A stretch of 64,000 nt of DNA, taken from the NCBI RefSeq assembly GCF_022869805.1, contig NZ_CP094974.1, positions 3,720,001-3,784,000 on the forward strand, read 5' to 3'. Below, piece by piece: positions 17,639-24,880 of this stretch; position 1 is the stretch's first letter, and every line of letters starts with the position of its first letter. The DNA is from Halosolutus halophilus. Its GTDB lineage: Archaea > Halobacteriota > Halobacteria > Halobacteriales > Natrialbaceae. A program made the translations under genes and the position numbers. The notes under the pieces were generated by a model. That model saw nothing but the letters and a program-made list of their open reading frames with translations, had not been told where the DNA came from and searched no databases.

Positions 17639-18335
17639 GGTGCTGTTCAGATTAGAGTTTGAAGGAACGAGCCGGTGAATTTCGTGGTGTCAATGTCAGA
17701 ATCCACCGGCCTCGACGGCTCTAGCACGGAGATTCAGTTAGGCTTTGTGGAGCGTGAGGCGACACCGCACGAGCTGGTGCAGTCGCGTACCAGCACAATC
17801 CGCCCGAATTGTCACATTCGGATACTGTTTCTACCTTAGAGAAATACGGTGTCAAACGGACAGAATCGATCGTCCACGACTGGGTGCAGAAAGCCGAACT
17901 ACAGCCGACAGAAGGGAAACGACCGGATCACGTTGCGCTTGACGAACCCGTGATCCAACTCGGGGATCAGCGCTACTGGCTGTACGCTGCGATCGATCCC
18001 AAAACGAACGAATTCCCGCATATCTGGCTCTATCCAACGCGGACAATTGCGCTGACGTCGATATTTCTCGGTGAACTTCGAGAAAAACACGATATCGCTG
18101 ACGCCGTATTTCTCGTCGATTCAGCGCCGTTGCTCAAAGCCGCGCTCCACGATCTAGGACTCCGATTTCGATACGAAAGACACGGAAGTCGGAACGCTGC
18201 CGAACATGTCTTTTAAGAAATACAACACCATACCTACCAGCTTGAAGACTATTTTAGAAACGCCGAACATGAAACCGTCGAAACAAGGCTTCAGAGCTAC
18301 GCATGCTGCTGAAACCAGCTAATCTGAACAATGCC
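17639..18335 (+). mobile_element. Degenerate IS6-family insertion sequence (697 bp)
   Basis: The element is bounded by imperfect inverted ends: GGTGCTGTTCAGATTAG at the left and, read on the other strand, GGCATTGTTCAGATTAG at the right. Length and ends fit haloarchaeal IS6-type elements. The 8-bp flanks (ATTATACC left, AGTGCGTG right) do not match, so no target-site duplication survives. This suggests recombination after insertion. It carries one broken transposase gene. Confidence 0.8.
17693..18327 (+). pseudogene. IS6-family transposase, inactivated
   Basis: The N-terminus (ATG 17693, MSESTGLDGSSTEIQLGF, then VEREATPHELV) shifts frame near 17780 into the main body (AVAYQHNPPELSHSD, then YGVKRTESIVHDWVQKAEL, VALDEPVIQLGDQRYWLYAA, DPKTNEFPHIW). 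The DDE core is recognisable: D in LDEP and D in FLVDSAP. The frame then hits TAA at 18214 and TGA at 18310, although the protein continues sensibly between and after them (YFRNAEHETVETRLQSYACC). One frameshift and two nonsense codons make it non-functional. Confidence 0.8.
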
Positions 18336-18341
18336 AGTGCG

Positions 18342-18575
18342 TGCGGGGTAACGTCAAAGGCGCGCAGTCGATGGTAGGGAGCGCGTCCCGGACCTGATGG
18401 ATAGTCCGGGCCACTGTCGAGGTATCCTGCCGGCGAGCGAGTGAGCCAATCCCGACGTACCGCGTGAGCACGCCTTCCGATCGCAACTCATCGAGACGGG
18501 TGAGGTACTGGTGTGGAGACCAACCCTGGAGAACCGCGACGGCGATCCGGGTGAAGCACGGCTCGCCCAGTCGCG
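18342..18575 (-). pseudogene. Fragment resembling the TGT-like (DpdA / queuine tRNA-ribosyltransferase-like) family
   Basis: Flush against the right end of the IS, the minus strand encodes an open stretch without a start: LGEPCFTRIAVAVLQGWSP, HQYLTRLDELRSEGVL, then TRYVGIGSLARRQDTSTVAR. The combination QGW.P..YL followed by VGIGS..RRQ is the pattern I associate with tRNA-guanine-transglycosylase relatives that insert 7-deazaguanine bases (DpdA in DNA, or the haloarchaeal TGT-like group). The fragment is cut at the IS side and overlaps the membrane-gene remnant on the other. The family assignment is from memory of motifs and is moderate at best. Confidence 0.4.
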
Positions 18576-18970
18576 ACGGGAGACGAGATACGCGGCCAGT
18601 ACTGCTGTGACGATCCCGACGGGGAAGCTGCCGAATATCATCGCTGTTGCAAGACCAACCGCTTGTGTCGAGAGAATGGCCAAAACGAGCCCACCACCGA
18701 TGACGAACCCTGCAATGGCCGCTACCGTCGCCCAGAAACGGCGTAGCGTCCGCTCGGAGGCCTGGCCAGTGGCGGTGACTTCCTCCCAGTAGGTGACGCC
18801 CAGATATACAAGCGGGACCAGGGCTATCCCGACCGTGAGACCGGCAGATAGCCCCAGCATCCCGGCCGACCAGACGTACGGGCGAGTGCTTCGGTCACGC
18901 CGATCCCGACCACGAGAAAGCCGAGGACGCCAACGAACAGACGGCCTACAATCTTGATTACGTTATTCAT
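18575..18970 (-). pseudogene. Broken integral membrane protein
   Basis: From an ATG at 18970 the minus strand encodes a hydrophobic start (MNNVIKIVGRLFVGVLGFLV). It shifts frame near 18880 and continues as YVWSAGMLGLSAGLTVGIAL with at least three more membrane spans (ATVAAIAGFVIGGGLVLAIL, and FPVGIVTAVLAAYLVSRRD). It then dissolves into the TGT-like fragment. A four-helix membrane protein of unknown function has been broken by a frameshift and lost its end. Confidence 0.55.
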
Positions 18971-19100
18971 GGCTTCTCTGAGCCAACCGAGAGCACATCC
19001 ATACCAGTTGGTTCCCGATTATGGAGAATATTCGGCTGTCATCACTGTCCAGCGTATTGAACGTCGAGAGTTCTATCAATCATGAATGGTGGTTGCAGGG

Positions 19101-19176
19101 GTCGTGCTAAATACAGGGCGCGAATGTCGCACGAGATATGGCTCGATTTGCGAAGGTACTGATCGCTCAGTACAGG
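19101..19176. repeat. Dispersed repeat R2, copy a
   Basis: A 76-bp segment from GTCGTGCTAAATACAG to GATCGCTCAGTACAGG. It recurs in the same orientation at 21112-21187 with roughly 80 percent identity by eye, sharing GCGCGAATGT, ATTTGCGAAGGT and GATCGCTCAGTA. The left end (CGTGCTAAATACAG) resembles the right terminus of the R1 family. Confidence 0.7.
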
Positions 19177-19240
19177 ACAACCAACCACCACCGAGTGGAA
19201 GACCAAAAGGCACATATGTAAATATAGTGAAAATTAAATT

Positions 19241-19474
19241 ATGGATATTGCCTTGCTTTTTCTTGGAATTTACTGTCTAATCATGGGAATTGTCGGAATT
19301 ATCTGGCCATACAAAATGACGAAATTGGGTGAGGCGATAGAATCAACAAAAAATCAGCGCCCGAGGCAGGAGGTTGACCCGATGGCAAGAGGGTTTCGTA
19401 CATACGAGATTGGGGGGGTGATAGGAGCGATCTTCGGTGCCGTCATATTGCTGGTGAGGTTCATTTACCTGTAA
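19241..19474 (+). CDS. Small two-helix membrane protein (77 aa)
   Basis: Starts at the ATG at 19241. Two hydrophobic helices (about residues 3-23, ALLFLGIYCLIMGIVGIIWP, and 57-76, IGGVIGAIFGAVILLVRFIY) flank a polar loop with basic and Pro residues. AT-rich DNA upstream offers a promoter. Its codon usage is less GC-rich than the neighbours', which suggests an accessory or acquired gene. Together with the next gene it is bracketed by the two R2 copies. Function unknown. Confidence 0.65.
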   Translation: MDIALLFLGIYCLIMGIVGIIWPYKMTKLGEAIESTKNQRPRQEVDPMARGFRTYEIGGVIGAIFGAVILLVRFIYL

Positions 19475-19583
19475 CCGATTGGGAAAAGAGCGTGCTATAG
19501 AAGGTGCAAGTCTGGCAGTGTCTCGTCGATAGAGGATCTTCCTGAACCCTGCTGCGCCACACCTCGTGGTCGGCGCCTGTCTG

Positions 19584-20897
19584 TTAGCCAACTAGACAGC
19601 GACCGGCTACCTCGAACGAGCACTCGCCGAACGCGTGGAGGTTTCCGCGGTTCGACCCGAGGAAGACGAGGTCAGAGGTGACCGCCGGAGTCCCCCTGCC
19701 GGCGTCTTCGTTGCGGCCCATCTCTGCGCGACCGAGTTCCGCGCCCGTTGCAGCGTCGACGACGAACAGGTGCCCGTACATCGTATCCCGCTGGATCCAG
19801 CCCGTGGCGTAGACTGCATCACCGGAAACGACCGGCGTCGAGACGAGATCGACCTGTGGCTCGCCCTGCGGGCGCTTGCCCTCGTCGGGACCAAACCGCC
19901 ACACCCGCTCACCCGTCTCGAGACGGCGGGCCTCGAGGCCGAAAGCCGCGGCATGATAGATCAGCCCGTCAGCGACGGTCACTCCCGCATCTGACCAGCG
20001 GGGTCCGATCGATCGCTGCCAGCGAAGCGATCGGTCATCGCGGTCTAGCGCGACGAGCGTGTGCTGCTCGTCGTCCTGGTGCCAGAGCGGCACGAGCAGC
20101 AGGTCGTTGACCACGGTCGGGGTCCCGGTGATAGGCCCCTCCCAGCGCCAGCGTTCCTCGCCAGTCGCCAGATCGAGCGCGGCGAGCCCGTCGTGAGAGA
20201 ACGGAACGTAGACCACGTCGTCGGTGCCGGCCAGTTGCCACATGCTTGTCCGCTCGGGGAAGGGCACGCTCCAGCGTTCGTTCCCGGTCGCGGGATCGAT
20301 GCCGTAGACTGTTTCGTCTTGGTGGTCGTCGACGACTGTGCTGTACGTCCCCGTCACGACGACATCGTCGGTCACGACGGGCGTGACGGCATCGGGCGAT
20401 TGCTGGGCACGAGAGAGGTTCTCGAAAGTCCACTGGACCTCCTCGTCGGTGGTGAGCATCGTCACGCCGGGCTTGGTCTGGAGGACTACCCGGTCGCCGT
20501 CGACGACCGTCGAATCCGAGGGGTAGAAGTAGTGGAACTCGTCGGTCCGGGAGAGCTCGGTCGTCCACCGGGAGTCACCGGTCGCCGCGTCGAACGCCTC
20601 GATCCACGCCCCGCCGCGTTCGTCACCTCGCGACTCCTGTGAATATGCAAAGTAGAGCACGCCATCGTCGACGACTGGAGAAGGGGCAACCCCGCCGCTA
20701 CGCAATCGCTCCCGATGCCAGACTGTGTGAAGGTCCGTCGTCGGCCCCTCTGTGGTCGAGTACCCGGTGTGGGCGTTATTCAGCGTGCGTCTGGGCCAGT
20801 TGCCGTCGGCGGTCGGTTGCTCGGTCGAGATGCATCCCGCGAGTGCACCGATCCCGGCGGTACACGCTGCGAGAACCGACCGACGTGTGGAGGGCAT
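19584..20897 (-). CDS. PQQ-binding-like beta-propeller lipoprotein
   Basis: The 437-residue product starts MPSTRRSVLAACTAGIGA and has a lipobox (ALAGC at about residues 19-23), so it is anchored outside the membrane, probably via Tat (STRRSVLAA). The mature part has repeating PQQ/BamB-like blades, seen as recurring A.D..TG...W segments (AFDAATGDSRWTTEL, GIDPATGNERWSVPF, ALDLATGEERWRWEG, VVDAATGAELGRAEM). Such propellers usually serve as scaffolds or enzyme modules; no catalytic residues can be assigned. It stands alone, between the R2 repeats. Confidence 0.85.
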   Translation of the reverse strand: MPSTRRSVLAACTAGIGALAGCISTEQPTADGNWPRRTLNNAHTGYSTTEGPTTDLHTVWHRERLRSGGVAPSPVVDDGVLYFAYSQESRGDERGGAWIEAFDAATGDSRWTTELSRTDEFHYFYPSDSTVVDGDRVVLQTKPGVTMLTTDEEVQWTFENLSRAQQSPDAVTPVVTDDVVVTGTYSTVVDDHQDETVYGIDPATGNERWSVPFPERTSMWQLAGTDDVVYVPFSHDGLAALDLATGEERWRWEGPITGTPTVVNDLLLVPLWHQDDEQHTLVALDRDDRSLRWQRSIGPRWSDAGVTVADGLIYHAAAFGLEARRLETGERVWRFGPDEGKRPQGEPQVDLVSTPVVSGDAVYATGWIQRDTMYGHLFVVDAATGAELGRAEMGRNEDAGRGTPAVTSDLVFLGSNRGNLHAFGECSFEVAGRCLVG

Positions 20898-21111
20898 TGG
20901 TCCGGGAGTTATCGTGGCGTAAGGTATAGACTTCGGTCGTCCAGCACGAACGCTGCCGGAGGGAGGACGTACCCGCCCGTACGCGCTTGTCGGCGCCGAA
21001 GTACACAGATCCAGAACGGCGGGCTGGAACCGCGGACATCGAACCAGGAGCTAAAGCCATCCGCTGTATCCAGCGCGTCATTTCTGACAGAATCTGGATC
21101 GGTCGCGCTGA

Positions 21112-21187
21112 GTCGTGCTGCATACAGAGCGCGAATGTTGCAGGACATCTGGTTCAATTTGCGAAGGTGATGATCGCTCAGTATAGA
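21112..21187. repeat. Dispersed repeat R2, copy b
   Basis: Second, same-orientation copy of R2, beginning GTCGTGCTGCATACAG and ending GATCGCTCAGTATAG. It forms a direct-repeat pair with 19101-19176 around two genes. Confidence 0.7.
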
Positions 21188-21320
21188 CTCGATATTGCTT
21201 CCACCAGACACGTGACCGCACGAACACCCCGAATTTCTGCTCGATCGCCACGTTCACTGGTTCGTTCATATTCCGCTGATGATAGAGGGCGTTGTCCGGT
21301 CGTGCGTTCCACGCGAAGAC

Positions 21321-21338
21321 TACGGCTTTAGCCGTGGA
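21321..21338 (+). repeat. Hairpin resembling an IS200/IS605-type transposon end
   Basis: ACGGC-TTTA-GCCGT forms a tight hairpin within TACGGCTTTAGCCGTGGA. Haloarchaeal IS200/IS605 (TnpA/TnpB) right ends commonly carry a 'ggctttagcc' hairpin of this kind. No tnpB or tnpA lies nearby, so this would be a solo end or relic. Identification rests on motif memory. Confidence 0.4.
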
Positions 21339-21476
21339 TAGCTGATCGACGTACCTCCGAACGATCAGCCAACACCGCCATCGCACTCGAGATGATAGTT
21401 GCGGCTTCCGGCGGGGTACGCCAGCCACCGTTGAGACACAGCTACTTTCTTTGTATTTGACGGAGAATCCGACGGT

Positions 21477-22159
21477 ATGAGTCCCGACCGCGAACGCCGA
21501 AGGGTCGCTCTGGTTCGCTCGTGGAAGTCGCGACTACGTGAAGGGGTCGTCGGATCCAGCCAACCCGTCGAGGTTGCCTACACCGTGTACGATCGCCTCC
21601 GCCACATCCACGAAGCACCCCTCAAGAACCTCCGGTACTCGTTCTGGTGGATCCGGAAAACGTTCTTCACGAAACCGCGCGCGCCGACGCCGTCGTACTT
21701 AATCGACATGCGCAAACCCGACATTGTTCGGCTGTTCGGACGACACTACTTCGAGCCTGGATGGGAACTGTCCTACAACTATCACGGCGAAGTGCTCAAC
21801 CTCAGACGAATCGAGTACGTGGACGACGACGAGTACAACTGGTGGCAGGTGCATATTCGTGGCTATCTCCATGAAGAGGGGATCGAACTCACTGCACACT
21901 ACGAAACCGAGCCGGTCCAACATCCTGACGCTCACATCGACCTTCATGGACTCGATGTCGAGCAGGGCATGGCAGTTGTCGGCCAGATTCTGAACACAGA
22001 AGGGGTCGACTACCGGCAACTCGACCCCGAGGAGCGTCCCGAACTCTCAGATCGTTCCCTGAAGTCGACCAGACGATCCACGTCGATCACGAGCCGATCG
22101 GCGGACTGATACCCGAACAACCACGGCAGCCTAGTGCACCAAGCGCGCCAACCGCGTAG
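21477..22159 (+). CDS. Conserved hypothetical protein, C-terminus frameshifted
   Basis: The ATG at 21477 opens a soluble protein with many aromatic residues (LRYSFWWIRKTFFTKPRAP, then HYFEPGWELSYNYHGEVLNL, DDDEYNWWQVHIRGYLHEEG). In the primary frame it ends at 22109 after a Ser/Arg-rich tail (LKSTRRSTSITSRSAD). From about 22055 the neighbouring frame gives a more natural acidic tail (FPEVDQTIHVDHEPIGGLIP) ending at the TAG at 22157. A 1-nt change probably swapped the last 35 or so residues. I do not recognise the family. Residues 60-180 look like a compact alpha/beta domain. Confidence 0.65.
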
Positions 22160-22395
22160 ATATACCACGAGATCACCCCGAGTGGGACGTCTGCCAGGCT
22201 CTCAAAAGCACTTTCCCAGTTCCTGGTGGTTACGGCCACGAGTATCAGCGTCAACTGTACGTCCCACAGGACGATCGCGACGCCGACGCTCGATCTGTAC
22301 CACGTCTCGGATAGCCACTGTGACTCGTTTTCCTCGGTGTCGCTCGCCGCCTCGCCCCACGTTCGACCGTAGCCATACGCAATGTCCGTCAGCAA
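22087..22395 (-). CDS. Putative small membrane protein (TTG start)
   Basis: A 102-residue frame with the only available start at TTG 22395. After a polar, Trp-containing N-terminus it has two hydrophobic helices (SVGVAIVLWDVQLTLILVAV and LGVISWYIYAVGALGALG) and a short Cys/Gly tail. It converges with, and overlaps by about 70 nt, the restored end of the upstream plus-strand gene. Function unknown; its reality rests on the clean helix pattern. Confidence 0.45.
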   Translation of the reverse strand: MLTDIAYGYGRTWGEAASDTEENESQWLSETWYRSSVGVAIVLWDVQLTLILVAVTTRNWESAFESLADVPLGVISWYIYAVGALGALGCRGCSGISPPIGS

Positions 22396-22647
22396 GAAGT
22401 TTGTATCTTACCCGGCAGTGAGCGAGAGACGAACAAAAGGGTGGATGCCAGTTCGTGGATCTTCGGCAGTCAGCAAATCTCGGTTGGGGGTCTACGGCCC
22501 TTCAGTGGAGTTTCCGTTTGTCATCGTGAAAAAGTGCTAACACCCAGCACATCGTTCTTCTACACATGTGGACTCCGACACGGACCGTTCAGACATCGAG
22601 GCGAGCGTACACAGAGCAACGGCGGCCACCCGACCGACGACATTTCC

Positions 22648-23040
22648 ATGCCGTCGGCACCTGAGACGATGGCCTTCCCAGACCTCGCGGTGAATCTCAT
22701 CTACAGCGTCCTGTGTCTGGTCCCGGGCTTCATCAGCCTGCAGATCGTGACCCACACGACGACTCTCGAACCGGATCTGAGCGAGTTCGAGAAGTCGACG
22801 TGGAGCCTCCTTGGTAGCGGCGTCTCGCTTTCGGTGACGTACTTCGTGTACGTCGTTTGGAGGGGGATCGCGACGGGGACCCTCGTACTCATCCGCCCGC
22901 TCGATATCGGCTGGGTCGAACTCGTCGCCGCCTATCCGCTCCTGCTCTTCGTCGCGGTCGTGGTCGGATACGTCAGTGCGAAACTTCTCAGTCGCACGCG
23001 TGGAACGCTGACGACTGCCCACCCCGAAACGAGCCAGTGA
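22648..23040 (+). CDS. Membrane protein, DUF6338-like
   Basis: From the ATG at 22648 (MPSAPETMAFPDLAV) the product has 130 residues, with three to four membrane spans: NLIYSVLCLVPGFISLQIV, then LLGSGVSLSVTYFVYVVWRG and VAAYPLLLFVAVVVGYVSAK. Charged loops lie between helices 1 and 2 (EPDLSEFEKSTW). The layout (short N-terminus, PGF after helix 1, FE.S.W before helix 2) resembles DUF6338 membrane proteins, which are of unknown function. An ATG at 22669 is an alternative start. Confidence 0.65.
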   Translation: MPSAPETMAFPDLAVNLIYSVLCLVPGFISLQIVTHTTTLEPDLSEFEKSTWSLLGSGVSLSVTYFVYVVWRGIATGTLVLIRPLDIGWVELVAAYPLLLFVAVVVGYVSAKLLSRTRGTLTTAHPETSQ

Positions 23041-23873
23041 TGCTGATGAGCGACTGAGCGTGATGATTACGTCGGGATCGGCACTGGTGTTCCTCGGCGT
23101 CTAAAACCGCTTAGAGATGTGCTGGCCGGATTAGGAGTGTGAAATTCGAAGGTGTGGAGACCCAGATCAAGACGTTCTTCGAACGGCTTCATCCGGCGCC
23201 GGCAAGACGACGTATACGTGGTTTCGGTCTGCAACCTCGGGCCGGTGGTTTCCGGCAGTAGAGTGTCTCTGCGTCTACGTACGATCCTGAGGCTGTCTTC
23301 GGCAGTATTCGGCCATTTTGGCCCAAAAATATCAGTTCAGATTGTATGTCATAGAGTAGTAATCTACGCGGGTAGTGATGTCTGGTTAGCGGTATCTGGT
23401 TTGACACGGATGGGTGGTTGAAAGCGGTTCTGATTATCAGGTATAAAAGAATTTTCCTACGTCCGGTTTCTACTCGTATAGTGACTGTGTGGCACGTATC
23501 GGGGTTTGAGGCGGGATATGAGGATACCACAGTATCGATGACTGAGGTTAATACAGGACAGCAGTGTTGAAAATTTCTGCCGAGTATTGTGTTCTTCTGT
23601 AAAGATCAGAATCGGCCCCCGAACCTCGTTCTATCCGTTGTCTTTCTTTAATGTAGTCGGTTGTATCTTTTCGAATACATATACTGAGCCGAGTCTCTTT
23701 CGTGTATTGTATTTTTCAACCAAGAATACTAAATCGCTATTTGATCGTGTTTTCCGGCTGCATATTTGGACGCATAGGATAACCCTCCACAACCACCCAC
23801 TTTTACGACAATCGGGAATCTCAGGGGATCTGTAATCGAACCGCGGTGTCGCTACAGGCACATACGGATCTGT

Positions 23874-23917
23874 CTGCCTGTCAGTGGATATGTACCTGCC
23901 TGTCAGTGGATATGTAC
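23874..23917. repeat. 22-bp perfect tandem repeat, two copies
   Basis: Positions 23874-23895 and 23896-23917 are identical (CTGCCTGTCAGTGGATATGT followed by AC). The unit contains no obvious palindrome. It may be a simple slippage duplication or a two-site protein-binding element. Confidence 0.8.
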
Positions 23918-24282
23918 CGTCGTCATAGTGCAGTAGTTTCGTCTTCCCGATACAGGAACTCGGAGGGACGCTACAGAGTGGGGTGCCGGTTTTTGGAGTG
24001 CTCGGGCACCATCTCGCTGGGACTAAGATTGGATTCTAGCATGCAGAGGCTTCTTTCAACTACGTTCACGGTTCTTCTCGGGAGATGAATGGAACCCCGG
24101 TCGGGAATCTCCACCCAAGATACAGTTGCCAGAGTAGTCGCATTTCTAACGGGTGGTTGGTTATTTAATTTCTGTCGAGTATAGTAGAAACCATCAGATG
24201 TACAGGACTTACGATCTATCAGATGAGTTCCGAGACCGTTCTTCTTCCCGCGAGCGACGACGCACCGCCCGTTCAGCGCGTA

Positions 24283-24350
24283 CGTGCCCTCTATTCAGCA
24301 GCGACTGGTAAATCTGCCGAATCGCTGTCAGGAAGAGCGTGCGAAATACG
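24283..24350. repeat. Dispersed repeat R1, copy c
   Basis: Third copy of R1, from CGTGCCCTCTATTCAGCAG at the left through CTGCCGAATCGCTGTCAGGA to GCGTGCGAAATACG at the right. It is the most diverged copy on the right side. Confidence 0.65.
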
Positions 24351-24584
24351 GAAAGTGTTCAATAGGGGGCGTTTACTGTGGAATAAAAACCCTGTTCAAC
24401 CGATCCGTACCGATCTGGCCGCTGCTCGAGTCTTCGAGCGGGGCCCGAGATTCGGACCGGATGATCGAATGATGAAATCGGAACACGATGCAGAGACGGG
24501 ACTACCTATCAGCCGCAGCCGGACAGGTGAGCGTTCCGTGGTAACGGCAGTTGAAGAAGACGAGCGTAACCGAGCCAGATCGAC

Positions 24585-24758
24585 CTAACAGACGGACACC
24601 CAATACCTGTGACCGTTCGAGCAAGTGACGGCTCGCTGTTCGCCGAACGCCGCGACCGACCGGCTGACTTTTAGTTCGACGCCCTCGTCGGCGATCGCGA
24701 TACGCGTCCGGGCGGTACACTGCGGACAGGCCACTTCCTTCGTCGCCGTCGTTTGCAT
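24585..24758 (-). CDS. Zinc-ribbon mini-protein (57 aa)
   Basis: A short frame from the ATG at 24758 encodes a 57-residue protein. A first knuckle (VACPQCTARTRIAIADEGV) is followed by VTCSNGHRYWVSVC, giving a CPxC ... C..GH ... C arrangement typical of small haloarchaeal zinc-ribbon proteins. Such proteins are often regulators or protein-interaction factors. It lies just downstream of the rhodanese-MBL gene on the same strand (122-nt gap) and could be co-transcribed. GC-ending codons support coding. Confidence 0.7.
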   Translation of the reverse strand: MQTTATKEVACPQCTARTRIAIADEGVELKVSRSVAAFGEQRAVTCSNGHRYWVSVC

Positions 24759-24880
24759 CTGTCAACACCGTGTGTCCCTACGACACGGGACAGCATAACC
24801 CCATTCTCAGGGAAATCGCATCGATCCCCAGTTCTGACCGTCCCGTCGCGTCGCTACAGCGTGTCCAGCCGATCGAGTCC

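Larger units (their letters stand above)
20898..21476. other. Intergenic region with R2 copy b and an IS200/IS605-like hairpin
   Basis: About 580 bases without a supported gene. It holds repeat R2b (21112-21187) and the hairpin at 21321-21338. The DNA between them looks like mobile-element debris. Confidence 0.5.
23041..24584. other. Long AT-rich non-coding stretch
   Basis: About 1.5 kb with no supported gene. Contents: a possible ORF remnant near 23138 (KFEGVETQIKTFFERLHP, unassigned), AT-rich DNA at 23560-23830, a 22-bp tandem repeat (23874-23917), repeat R1c (24283-24350) and a spurious-looking frame at 24223-24588. It appears to be eroded accessory DNA at the edge of the conserved block that starts at 24.6 kb. 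Confidence 0.5.

Noticed and set aside
23587-23835. AT-rich 82-codon frame
   Set aside because: Composition (many Phe/Asn/Thr) follows the AT-rich DNA rather than coding selection; no similarity recognised.
24223-24588. Open frame of 121 codons spanning repeat R1c
   Set aside because: It runs through the repeat and unrelated flanks, lacks motifs and overlaps the end of the real zinc-ribbon gene on the other strand.
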